From contig QEOQ01000559.1 in assembly GCA_010279815.1 (NCBI GenBank), forward strand, positions 264,776 through 328,775: a DNA stretch of 64,000 bases, in the 5' to 3' direction. Source of the DNA: Brachionus plicatilis. Taxonomy: Eukaryota > Rotifera > Eurotatoria > Ploima > Brachionidae. The notes beneath the pieces are model-generated. The model searched no databases. It was not told where the DNA came from and saw nothing but the letters and a program-made list of their open reading frames with translations. The position numbers were made by a program, and so were the translations under genes. How positions within the stretch are numbered: position 1 is the first letter of the stretch; each line of letters opens with the position of its first letter. Positions 21,072-29,952 of this stretch are shown piece by piece.

Positions 21072-21146
21072 AGTTGCTAAAGCAACTTTAGCAACTCTAG
21101 CAACTTTTTTCTAAAAAAGCAACTTTAGCAACTTTTAGCAACTTGA
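21072..21146. repeat. AGCAACTTT microsatellite-like block
   Basis: AGCAACT/AGCAACTTT recurs about seven times within 75 bp (GCTAAAGCAACTTTAGCAAC and variants). Simple tandem repeat. Confidence 0.6.
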
Positions 21147-21339
21147 AACCCATTTTTTTGCAAAAAGAAAAAAAAGACTAAAACCCTAACTTTAAAAAAA
21201 TTTATTTTATTAAATTAATTCAATAAAAATTAAACAAATTCCATAAAAAACAAAATTCCCATTGACAAATCATAAATCCTATTGTGTCCACAATCAACCC
21301 TCAAAAACTTCATAAAGAATTTTCCCCTAAACCGATTTC

Positions 21340-21690
21340 GATAAAAATGCAAAAGCTGGTTTGCGACGTTTGTAACATCGAGCTCAATCATCCAGCTCAA
21401 TCAATCAAAAAGATCCTCAGTTCTTAAGCATTTTTCGAGCGAAAAGCATGTTAAAAATGAGTCTGCAAGAGAAACATCGCGAATTTTAAACTTTGAAGAA
21501 GTCCCTCACAACGAATTCAGAAGATAAATGTACAATAATTTTGTCGGATAATCGACAAAACATGTCTGATAAAACTATTTTTATAACGAATTTTTTGTAC
21601 CATAATATCAAAAGTCATTGTTTTCAAAAAACGGTGGATCAAAGCGAGAATTTTAGTAGTAGTAGTAGTAGTAGTATTTAATGCTATTGA
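21340..21690 (+). pseudogene. Zinc-finger-like (BED-type?) fragment ending in an (AGT)n run
   Basis: Broken frames include KLVCDVCNIEL near 21350, followed by a possible His-rich stretch (EKHVKN near 21445). This looks like the beginning of a BED/C2H2 finger of a DNA transposon or host protein. It ends at a (AGT)7 run (21655-21678). The run could equally be the (ACT)n tail of a minus-strand LINE/SINE. Evidence is thin. Confidence 0.25.
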
Positions 21691-21732
21691 GGAACTTCGT
21701 TCCTCATGCAGTGACGACAGTAGACGTCCTCC

Positions 21733-22413
21733 GAGGGATCAATTATGACCCGATTTATTTTTTTTTTAAAAAAATCTAGACAAAATTCTGAACAAATCTA
21801 TGGTTTTAATTTTTTATTTTATTGCTTTATTTCTCTTAAAAAATCTCTTTAAATCATGTGATTTTTAACAAATTTGTCAAATTTGTATTCTTTTAATAGA
21901 ATTTTTAGATTAAACTAAAGAATTCGATATTTTTAGGTGCTCAACTACTGTTTTTTTCGATTTTCCTGAAAAATATGCTTTTAGAACCTGATCGTATGTC
22001 GCACCATTGAGCAAGAACAAATCAGACATTTCCAAGAATGATGGAAGTTTTAGCCGAAGCAAAAGAAAAGTATTTGGGTTCTGAGATTTCAAAAAAAATT
22101 AATTAGACGATATTGGCGGTGTTTAGGAGGTTACAATAATAGTGCGACATACGATCAGGTTCTAAAAGCATATTTTTCAGGAAAATCGAAAAAAACAGTA
22201 GTTGAGCACCTAAAATTATCGAATTCTTTAGTTTAATCTAAAAATTCTATTAAAAGAATACAAATTTGACAAATTTGTTAAAAATCACATGATTTAAAGA
22301 GATTTTTTAAGAGAAATAAAGCAATAAAATAAAAAATTAAAACCATAGATTTGTTCAGAATTTTGTCTAGATTTTTTTAAAAAAAAAATAAATCGGGTCA
22401 TAATTGATCCCTC
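21733..22413. mobile_element. Long palindrome (272-bp arms) with a transposase-like segment
   Basis: Arms 21733-22004 and 22142-22413 are near-perfect reverse complements (outer ends GAGGGATCAATTATGACCCG, inner ends GAACCTGATCGTATGTCGCAC). They are separated by 137 bp. Both arms encode the same peptide on opposite strands (TYDQVLKAYFSGKSKKTVVE, then HLKISNSLV; on the minus strand this is the C-terminal part of 21910-22092). The segment resembles the helix-turn-helix before the catalytic domain of Merlin/ISXO2-like transposases. The family is tentative. Two inverted fragments of one element, or a foldback transposon, would explain it. Confidence 0.8.
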
Positions 22414-23503
22414 AAAGGAGATACGATTTAAACCAGAAAAAAGACACTTTTTTCCATTTTTTAGCCAACAAAAACCGCCACACCCTGTTTTTTTTTTTCT
22501 AAATTACATTAGCTTGTAGAGAATTTTATACTCTTTCAGAATATATATAATTTTTAATATTTTTAAGTTTTATCTTTGAGATTTTGAGTCTTAAAGAACA
22601 ACAACTTTTTAAAAGGTTTGCTATTTTTGGAACCCTGTGTGAAAAAATTTTTATTCTGAGGTTTTTGAGGGCGTAGATTACGAATTTTGAGTTCAAAATC
22701 ATTTGTCAATATGAATTGTTTTAAAAAGCTAATAAAATGCAAATTATGAGACGAAGGAGGCTTATAGCTTAAAAGAAAAATAGTATTTTCAAAGCTTGAA
22801 CAAAATTCATTACTTATTCAGGAACAATCTCGTTTTGAGCAGTAAAAACAAGGCTGCCTATATTCTAATGACCATCACGAGAAAATTTTTTTATAGATTA
22901 TCTCATCATTAACGATGATCATGAACGAGATGGACTTGCAAGGAAACGTTGTGTCACAGCCAGATCAGAGATGTGAAAGCATCTTATATTCTTTGTATGA
23001 CCTTCCTTTATTTAAATTATTGGAAGCGCATTGCGACACCAGTGAGGTAGAATTAACTTGAGCAATCCCTCGGAACACAAGTAAAATACAAAAAACAACA
23101 AAGTTAAGCTAGTGAAAGTTTGTGTGGATGCCCCTCAATGTTTTTTTTTAATTTCTTTAAAATAAATTTTATATATTTTTTTTTAATATATTAAAATTTT
23201 TTAAATATTATTTTCGCGGAATACCTAATTTCGCACTTTGACTGTGACACATATATATTTGTAAATAAGCTAAAGTTTATTTGCTAAAAAAAACTATAGC
23301 AAAAAGGTTTTGTTTTATTGTTAAGGACTTAGAAGAGAATATCTCTTTTTCAATTTATTTAAAAGTGCAAGGCAATTAAATTAAAATACTTTGATTGATT
23401 AAATTTTTACAATTTTTTATTTATTTAATGAGACTGTTTTTGCAGGTCTGACAGATTCGGATTTCAAGAATGAAGCAAAGAGGTTATTGGCGAAAAATAG
23501 CAC
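22414..23503. other. No gene seen
   Basis: AT-rich flank. 22800-23060 is slightly GC-richer and may be an old transposon remnant, but I could not assign it. Confidence 0.4.
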
Positions 23504-23706
23504 TGTAAAGTCTCAAAATTGGACTTTAGGGACTTAAGCCAAGAAATAAACAAAACAATTTAATTTAGTAAATAGTTTATTAAATGGAATCCAAAGTTAT
23601 AACAAAAGAGGTAGTGGTTTATATAGTAGCTAGAACATGTGATTCAGCTGCAGTTAATTCAAGATTAAATAATAAGTAGAGACATGTCAAGACTTAGGTC
23701 TTAACA
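23504..23706 (-). repeat. 3' LTR of the deleted element
   Basis: 203 bp, partner of 24756-24958. It shares the AACAAAAGAGGTAGTGGTTT core with the LTRs of the large element. Confidence 0.9.
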
Positions 23707-24020
23707 TACCTTCCCCTTAATAATAAAGAGGCAATTAGCCTCTGAAGCAATGATTGAACTACTATTTAACCATGAAATAAAAAAAAAAAAAAGATAACTA
23801 ATGTATAAACATTTCAAAGGCTCTTCTGGATAATTATATCCTCCTTTGGTTTAAGGTTCTTCTGAGTAAACTCTCCTTAAACTTATTTTTTTTTTATTTT
23901 TTTTTTCTTTCTGTTTTGATTGTCTGAGTACAAATTGCATTTTATCATGGTGTTTGATTGCGTTTCTTTTAAAATGCTTCTGCTTGCTAAATCTTATTGG
24001 TGTGTATGGTCTGTTTTTAT

Positions 24021-24656
24021 TTAACGATAGGTATGTATTCCTGAAGACAGTTTGTTAGGTGGAACAATTATCGCTGACAAAGCGTATTGCGACCATTTAC
24101 TAAAAACCCAAACTATTAATGCAACCACTATTGAAATACTGATGACCGCAGTCATTCCTAGCATCTGTGTGTACACATCTAGTGGTTGTTTGTCGGAGTT
24201 ATACTCCATTTTTGGTTTCTGAGTTTTTTGTTGTGTCCATTTTGAGAAATCTTTTTTCAACATCTCATCCTGTTGAGAGAAATTAGTCTCTTTGTATGTA
24301 GATACATTTAGAACTGACAATGGATGTTGTGTTTTTGATATGTTAAACCAACTATTTGGCAAATTGATAAGAGTCCACGTGTTTCTTAATTCAGAACCAT
24401 TAAACCACTTGATCCCTTTTAGTATGAAGACTAAAACCACTATCGAAATAACGAGTAAAACCGATTGGTTTAATTGCCAGTACTGTAAGAATTGGGACTC
24501 TACCTTCTCAGCCGAAATGGACAAAATACTCTGATTTGTTAAATCGTTCGGGCGTGGTATCGAATTGGTTGAGTTTTGAGTGGATTCTGGCCGGAAAATA
24601 TATCCGATTAAATTCGATATTCTTTGCCTCAGCATTTTTTCGAATTTTCCACTCAT
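24021..24656 (-). CDS. Membrane protein ORF of the deleted LTR element (Gag N-terminus type)
   Basis: 211 residues starting shortly after the primer-binding site, in the Gag position. Two hydrophobic segments are visible: about 66-83 (SVLLVISIVVLVFILKGI) and about 168-190 (LGMTAVISISIVVALIVWVF). There is no zinc knuckle. The Gag of the large element also begins with a hydrophobic helix around residue 60-76. This ORF is therefore probably the retained 5' end of a related Gag, joined by deletion to sequence near the pol end. No database family is recognised. Confidence 0.7.
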   Translation of the reverse strand: MSGKFEKMLRQRISNLIGYIFRPESTQNSTNSIPRPNDLTNQSILSISAEKVESQFLQYWQLNQSVLLVISIVVLVFILKGIKWFNGSELRNTWTLINLPNSWFNISKTQHPLSVLNVSTYKETNFSQQDEMLKKDFSKWTQQKTQKPKMEYNSDKQPLDVYTQMLGMTAVISISIVVALIVWVFSKWSQYALSAIIVPPNKLSSGIHTYR

Positions 24657-24736
24657 ATTGGATTATTTGTTTTTCTCGTGTCACAACACGTGTTTTTGTT
24701 CTCTTCAATGGATCCTACTAAAATATATAGCAGAAT

Positions 24737-24753
24737 CCTCCCGTTGGGCACCA
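24737..24753 (-). other. Primer-binding site of the deleted element
   Basis: TGGTGCCCAACGGGAGG, identical to that of the large element and 2 nt from the LTR. Confidence 0.8.
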
Positions 24754-24755
24754 AA

Positions 24756-24958
24756 TATAAAATCTCAAGTTTGGTCTTTAGGGACTTAAGCCAAGAAATA
24801 AACAAAACAATTTAATTTAGTAAATAGTTTATTATATGGAATCCAAAGTTATAACAAAAGAGGTAGTGGTTTATATAGTAGCTAGAACATGTGATTCAGC
24901 TGCAGTTAATTCAAGATTAAATAATAAGTAGAGACATGTCAAGACTTAGGTCTTAACA
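24756..24958 (-). repeat. 5' LTR of the deleted element
   Basis: 203 bp, ending in the GCAC target duplication at 24959-24962. Confidence 0.9.
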
Positions 24959-25281
24959 GCACAAATAAACAAAGCCTATCAAAAATTGACTGGGAATCAA
25001 TAAAGCAAGCTAAATCAGTAAAATTTGAATTGAAAAAAATCAAAGAAATTCTTATTTTATTTCGAGTTTTTTAAATAAAAAATAAATAATAATTTTCCTT
25101 ATAGTTTTTTTACCAAGACCAAATTTTAAAATTCATTAAATTTGATTATTTGTTTTTCCGAACAATTAATGAGGATTACGTTAGAAGGAGATCCGATTGT
25201 ACAGGTGAACAAAACAAATTGTAATTGAAAAATTCATATTGATTTTATTTACCAGTAAAAATAGAAAAATATTAAAATTAG

Positions 25282-26796
25282 TTAATTAAAGGTAGAGTTT
25301 TCATTTCTAGGCTGAACTTGTATGACTTTTTGACTTGTTTCTCTTTTAAAAATTTGATGTAAGACCAAAATTAGAATTTCGAAAATCTCGGCAAAACTTA
25401 AAAGACTAAGTCCAATAAAAAGGCCCAAAAGACCACCGATACTTGAGACCAAATCAACTATTTCAGTTTTTTTCAACTCTTGAATTTCCACATATTCCAG
25501 TGAATCATAAACGATATTGACTTTAAGTGAATTTTGCTTAACAAAATCTAAAGAATAATTTTTAGAAACATTTTTGCTGTTTAATAAATCAACTATAGAT
25601 TTTGCTTTCAGATTAGTTGGATAATCAGTTAAAGAAACTCTAAAGTCATATTCAGTTCGTTCACATTCCAAAGGACAATCTTTTTCGCATTTTTTTCTAA
25701 TATTCAATTTGGCGTAGAATTCTGTGTAAAATTGGCCCAAGCAAAAAATTTCCAAGTTAGAATTACAAAATGGTGTCGATTTAAAAGTGGGCTTGCTTGG
25801 ATCTGAACAATTACAATTTGAAAACAGAAAGCTTTGATAGCATAATTCAAAACAGAGATTTTGGGAATAAGATTCACCATGTTCTTTGGTGGCTTGGTAC
25901 ACTTCAGAAGATAAATATTTTGAATGGTCTTCTTCACATTCGCTATATGGATAGGGGATTTTTTTTGTCACACGCTTTCTTACTATTATATTGGTCAAAT
26001 GTTTGGTGGACAAATCTATTCCACGAAATGGATTTACAGTACTATTTTGATCAAACAGAGCTAAATGAATTCCTTTAGCTACAGTCAAGTTATTCACTTG
26101 ATCATTTGTTTTGGACAGAAATTCCATTCGTATTCCAGAATGTTGACCAACACTTGTCTGTTCTAAAATTGTACTTTTTGTTTCATTTCTAAACTTGCCA
26201 ATATTGAACTTATAACAATTTCCAAAAAATCGTTCATAATACCAAATGAAATTATTAATGTCACAATCTACACTTTCTATAAAGCAGCTTATCATATAAG
26301 ATTCTAAGTTGAAGCCAAATGATTTCTTGATTCCATTTGTAAAATTTTGATCATATGATTTTAATCTAGATAAGTAGTCAAAAAAATCGACGTTAAGACT
26401 CGCTTGTGAATCTGACTTCTGAATACTGGTTAGAAAAGAATCATTGAATATATTTACAATGCTAAAAGATTCTAAAAATTGATTTCTAAACTCATGACCT
26501 TGGGCTGACAGAAACATTTCATTATGGCATATTGATATAGCTGGAAATTTGAGAGGTATTTGAGTTTGATATCGAATTAAAGTGGTTACCTCAAATTTGC
26601 TAAAATTAATTATTGTATCTATAATGAAGTAGCAACAGCAGCCAATGCTCAAACAAACACCAATTATCCAAATAAGCTTTAGACTGAGTTTCTCGTTTTT
26701 TATAATTTTAGGAAATCCATGGCTTGTTGAGTCCAAGATCCAGTCTTTAAATGTGTTTTTTAAATTTTCTTTTAAGTTATTTTTTGATTTGTTCAT
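25282..26796 (-). CDS. DEG/ENaC family sodium channel subunit (paralog 2)
   Basis: 504 residues without introns, colinear with 8807-10318. The two share the same N-terminal DWILDSTSHGFPKIIKNEK (His-Gly gating motif at 26-27), the first membrane helix at about 40-64, and a second helix with the GLS selectivity filter at 462-464 in GLFIGLSLLSFAEIFEILIL. Most differences are in the outer finger/thumb part of the ectodomain (for example after CHNEMF and in the cysteine-rich segment before SLTDYP). This is usual for paralogs with different ligands. Both genes point the same way, about 15 kb apart, and the gap is filled by mobile elements. This implies tandem duplication before the insertions. The ligand is unknown. 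Confidence 0.92.
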   Translation of the reverse strand: MNKSKNNLKENLKNTFKDWILDSTSHGFPKIIKNEKLSLKLIWIIGVCLSIGCCCYFIIDTIINFSKFEVTTLIRYQTQIPLKFPAISICHNEMFLSAQGHEFRNQFLESFSIVNIFNDSFLTSIQKSDSQASLNVDFFDYLSRLKSYDQNFTNGIKKSFGFNLESYMISCFIESVDCDINNFIWYYERFFGNCYKFNIGKFRNETKSTILEQTSVGQHSGIRMEFLSKTNDQVNNLTVAKGIHLALFDQNSTVNPFRGIDLSTKHLTNIIVRKRVTKKIPYPYSECEEDHSKYLSSEVYQATKEHGESYSQNLCFELCYQSFLFSNCNCSDPSKPTFKSTPFCNSNLEIFCLGQFYTEFYAKLNIRKKCEKDCPLECERTEYDFRVSLTDYPTNLKAKSIVDLLNSKNVSKNYSLDFVKQNSLKVNIVYDSLEYVEIQELKKTEIVDLVSSIGGLLGLFIGLSLLSFAEIFEILILVLHQIFKRETSQKVIQVQPRNENSTFN

Positions 26797-26823
26797 ATTT
26801 GAAATAAAATTCCGTCCATCAAG

Positions 26824-26831
26824 TATTTATG
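26824..26831 (-). promoter_or_regulatory. TATA-like box of DEG/ENaC paralog 2
   Basis: CATAAATA, 28-35 nt before the ATG, aligned with TATAAATA of paralog 1. Confidence 0.3.
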
Positions 26832-28339
26832 CTGTTTTTATTAAGGAAGCTGTAAATTTCGTTCAATTTCCAATTCAAAAGTGACGCCTAATTTTGTTTG
26901 AAAATAAAAAGTAACAAATGTAAATAAATTTTCTTAAACTTGAATTGTTAATTTACTTTTGATGTATTTTGAAAAAAAATTTATTAAATTCTAGCGGAAA
27001 AACTGGGATCACTATGGATATACTTCCTTTAATTTTGTCTTAAATTTTTCGACAAAATTCTATTTGAATTAAAATTTGTTTACTCAATATTAGTTAACAA
27101 AAAATATTCAGAAAAAACAATGAATGATCAGGAGATTTAAATTTCAAGTTTTTTCCTTTTACGATTTTACTTTTCATTAAGTAAATATCAATTAAAAATA
27201 GGTTTTAAATTTTCTGTCGAATCATGTTATTTGTTTAGTTTTCAATATGAAAATAATATAATGAAGCGTAATAACATGCATCCATAAATTAAATAAAACT
27301 ATCAACAAATTATTTTCTTTTAATAATAAAACCAATAAAAAAATAACAAAATAAAAGCCAGTATAGCCGATTTGTTTTTGTGTTAGTCATGCAAGCAGAG
27401 GATCGAATGTCCATCCAATTATATTAAATATATCGTATTTATATAGGGTTATTCTCCCAGATGTAAATTTTAATTTTAAATTTTACCAATAAAAAATTCA
27501 TTTAAATTATTTTTTTTCTATTATTTTCATAAAAAGCACACTTTGGATCTCTAAATTTGATTTTAATAACAACAATAAACAAATAATCTAAATTTAATAA
27601 AAACTTTTTGAACAAATTTTTTTTTCTTTGATTAACTTGATGAAGCTTTAATTTTTCATTTTGTATCAGCTACCTTCCAAGCATTTCTTTCACACTTGCT
27701 CTTGTTCTTTAGTTTTATTTAGTTTTTTTTTAGTTTCTGATTAATAAAATTGTGCTTAGTTCTCTTTAATTTTCATTTTTTTTTTAGTTTTATTTAGTCT
27801 ATTGCTAAAAAATATTAAGTAGAAATTCGGGAATATTCAAACACATTCATTTGTATTTTACATACCATTTAAATCTTTATGAAAGTTATTGTTTATCACA
27901 CTTGACGTAGGGTCTGGGAATAGTTACAATTAATTAATCAACGATTAATTATTAAAATTTAAACAACAATTTATTTTTTTTTAAATTTTTTCTTTTTTTT
28001 TATTATTTTGATCTGTACAAAAAATAAATCTACTCACAAAAATATCAAATAATCATTAAAAATACAACTTTTAAAACTAATAAAATGCATTTAAGTATTA
28101 TTTTGGAAAATTCAATTACAAGAATAGAAATTGTAAATTTTCTTTCAAATATTTTATTTCTTTTGGCGTTTAATTTTTGGTGTTTGGAGAATTTGTTACC
28201 CTGAATAATCACTTATTCATCAGCTTGTCAACTGATGCACAAAGATAAGTAAGAATTATACTTGTCACGTATCTCAGAAGTTAGACGCTTCGAAATGCCG
28301 ACATATACATTAAGCACTAAGCTCACATCTTGACTTAAT
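26832..28339. other. No gene seen upstream of paralog 2
   Basis: AT-rich. 27010-27110 weakly matches the upstream block of paralog 1. A word resembling a Pol III B box (GGATCGAATGTCC, near 27398) occurs without a good A box. Confidence 0.4.
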
Positions 28340-28404
28340 TATAAGCTCGTGTTCTTGACACGAGCTTATAAAAAAGTGTAAAGTGTAAAGCGTAAAGTGT
28401 AAAG
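28340..28404. repeat. Perfect hairpin followed by AAAGTGT tandem repeat
   Basis: TATAAGCTCGTGT, 5-nt loop, ACACGAGCTTATA (28340-28370) is a perfect 13-bp stem. It is followed by about four AAAGTGT/AAAGCGT units (28375-28404). The units merge into the LINE frame that follows, where the same bases encode Lys-Cys-Lys. Confidence 0.7.
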
Positions 28405-29294
28405 CAATGTATATCGGGAAGAGGAAAGAGAAAGGGGAATATTCAATGTCAAATTCAAAAATTACTCACGTTTTAGAAGAGATTACTGAGGAAAAAGACC
28501 TGGGGGTGTTTGTAACAAGTGATCTTAAGTGGAACAAGCAGTGCACAGTCGCAGCTATGAAAGCGAATAGAACATTTGGTCAAATAAAGAATTGTTTCAA
28601 GAGTCTTGGCCGAGAATCACTGAGACTCCTTTATACTTCACTTGTTAGACCACACTTAGAGTATGCAGTGAGTATGTGGCGCCCATATTTAAAGACAGAT
28701 GTTAAGATCATAGAAGGAGTTCAAAGAAGAGCAACAAAGCTTGTAGATTTTACCAGAGTAAAACCGTATGAAGAGAGGTTGAAAGACTTAAATCTCATGA
28801 GCCTTGAAAATCGTCGCCTGAGAGGTGATTTAATTCAAATGTATAAAATAGTATTGGCTGTTATAGTGGGGCGTCTACGTGCGCCACTACTTGGAGACCC
28901 AAGTTTCCCACAGCATTTATACTACTAATACTAAATGTATAAAATAGTTAATGGTCTAGAAAAAGTATCTCTAATGAATGGTATCAACTACACTAAAATT
29001 AGCACAATAAACCCAAGAAGACCACATGACAAGCGACTTGTCCGTGAAATAAATCGCAGAGGTTCATCAAGATATAATTTTTTAACAAACCGTTTGGCAA
29101 AGGATTGGAACAGTTTGACAAAAAATGCTATTAATGCGAAAACAATCAACAGATTCAAAGCAATTATTGACAAAGAAGTGTTTGGATTAGTGAGAAGCAA
29201 AGACTGCCAAAGCCTTACACTAGATAAGGCTAAACGCCTCAGTGCGTTGGTAAAGATAGAAATATCTATACTGCAGTTCAACTACTACTACTAA
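28395..29294 (+). pseudogene. CR1/L2-like LINE, RT C-terminal part, interrupted by an 80-bp insert
   Basis: The frame at 28407-28852 continues in 28935-29294 after an inserted 80 bp. The sequence has the post-palm RT features of CR1/L2-like elements: KDLGVFVTSDLKWNKQC, LYTSLVRPHLEYAVSMW, EGVQRRATKLV, YEERLKDL and RRLRGDLIQMYKIV. After the insert come NYTKIS, RRGSSRYNFLTNRLAKDWNS and a C-terminal tail. The 3' end is (ACT)n (29281-29293). The catalytic FADD box is absent because of 5' truncation. Apart from the insert, the frame is open, so the copy is fairly young. Confidence 0.85.
28853..28932. mobile_element. 80-bp insertion with 16-bp target duplication
   Basis: The direct repeat AAATGTATAAAATAGT is at 28837-28852 and 28933-28948. 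Between them are 80 bp unlike the LINE, ending ATACTACTAATACT. A variable-length duplication and a 3' ACT-rich end fit target-primed insertion of a very short 5'-truncated SINE/LINE. Confidence 0.8.
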
Positions 29295-29952
29295 TTTTAT
29301 TGTAAAAAGACCATTTTTTAAGAATAAATCTTAATCATTTTTTATTTATCTTAAAAAAACGATATATTATCTTACATAATTTAATTCGTCTTATAAACTA
29401 CAAAATGTCTTAGTGCATTTAAAATATCTTATACAGTCCTATCTCGTTATAGCGAACCTCTTTATAACGTTAACCTCTATATTAGGTTCGAAGAATAAAA
29501 AAAGAACTAACTAAACTAAATGTATTTTGATAATCATACATTTGTACTCGAAACAAAGACGAGTTTTCACACGAGTACAAGTATTGTATTCGTACCCAAA
29601 ATCGCACTCGTTAGACAAGTTTTACTCGAGTAATTACTTTTACTCGTAATCGTTTGACGAGTATTACTCGAGTAATTGGATTTACTCTTTCTCGAAAAAA
29701 TATTATAAGATAAAGATAATATAATTTTAAAAAATATTATTTATTAAAAAAAAAAATAAAATTAAAACTAAGTTTAATATGGTTTAGTTTAGAAACTTTT
29801 TTTAATTTTTATTTTAAATTAATGTATTTTTTTTGAATAAAAAATAATTTATTTTAGATATTTATTAATTTAATAAAAAAAAATTTTTTAGTAATATTTT
29901 TTTTAATCTTTGAAAACATTGAAGGTAATTAAACAAAATTTTCCGAATCATA

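Larger units (their letters stand above)
23504..24958 (-). mobile_element. Internally deleted LTR retrotransposon related to the 11837-18321 element
   Basis: Two 203-bp LTRs (23504-23706 and 24756-24958) differ at only a few positions by eye. A 4-bp duplication GCAC flanks the element (23500-23503 and 24959-24962). In minus orientation it has the same primer-binding site as the large element, a 211-residue ORF, a pol-tail remnant (RFSKQKHFKRNAIKHHDK, around 23930-24000), an A/T-rich 3' region with GAGTTTACTCAGAAG, and a polypurine tract AAGGGGAAGGTA. Protease, RT, RNase H and integrase cores are absent, so it must depend on another element. The first LTR base pair after TG is mutated in the right LTR (TG to TA in plus orientation). 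Confidence 0.92.

Noticed and set aside
27355..27420. Possible tRNA or second SINE head (GGATCGAATGTCC)
   Set aside because: The B-box match is imperfect (one extra base), no good A box or cloverleaf is found, and no SINE boundary is visible.
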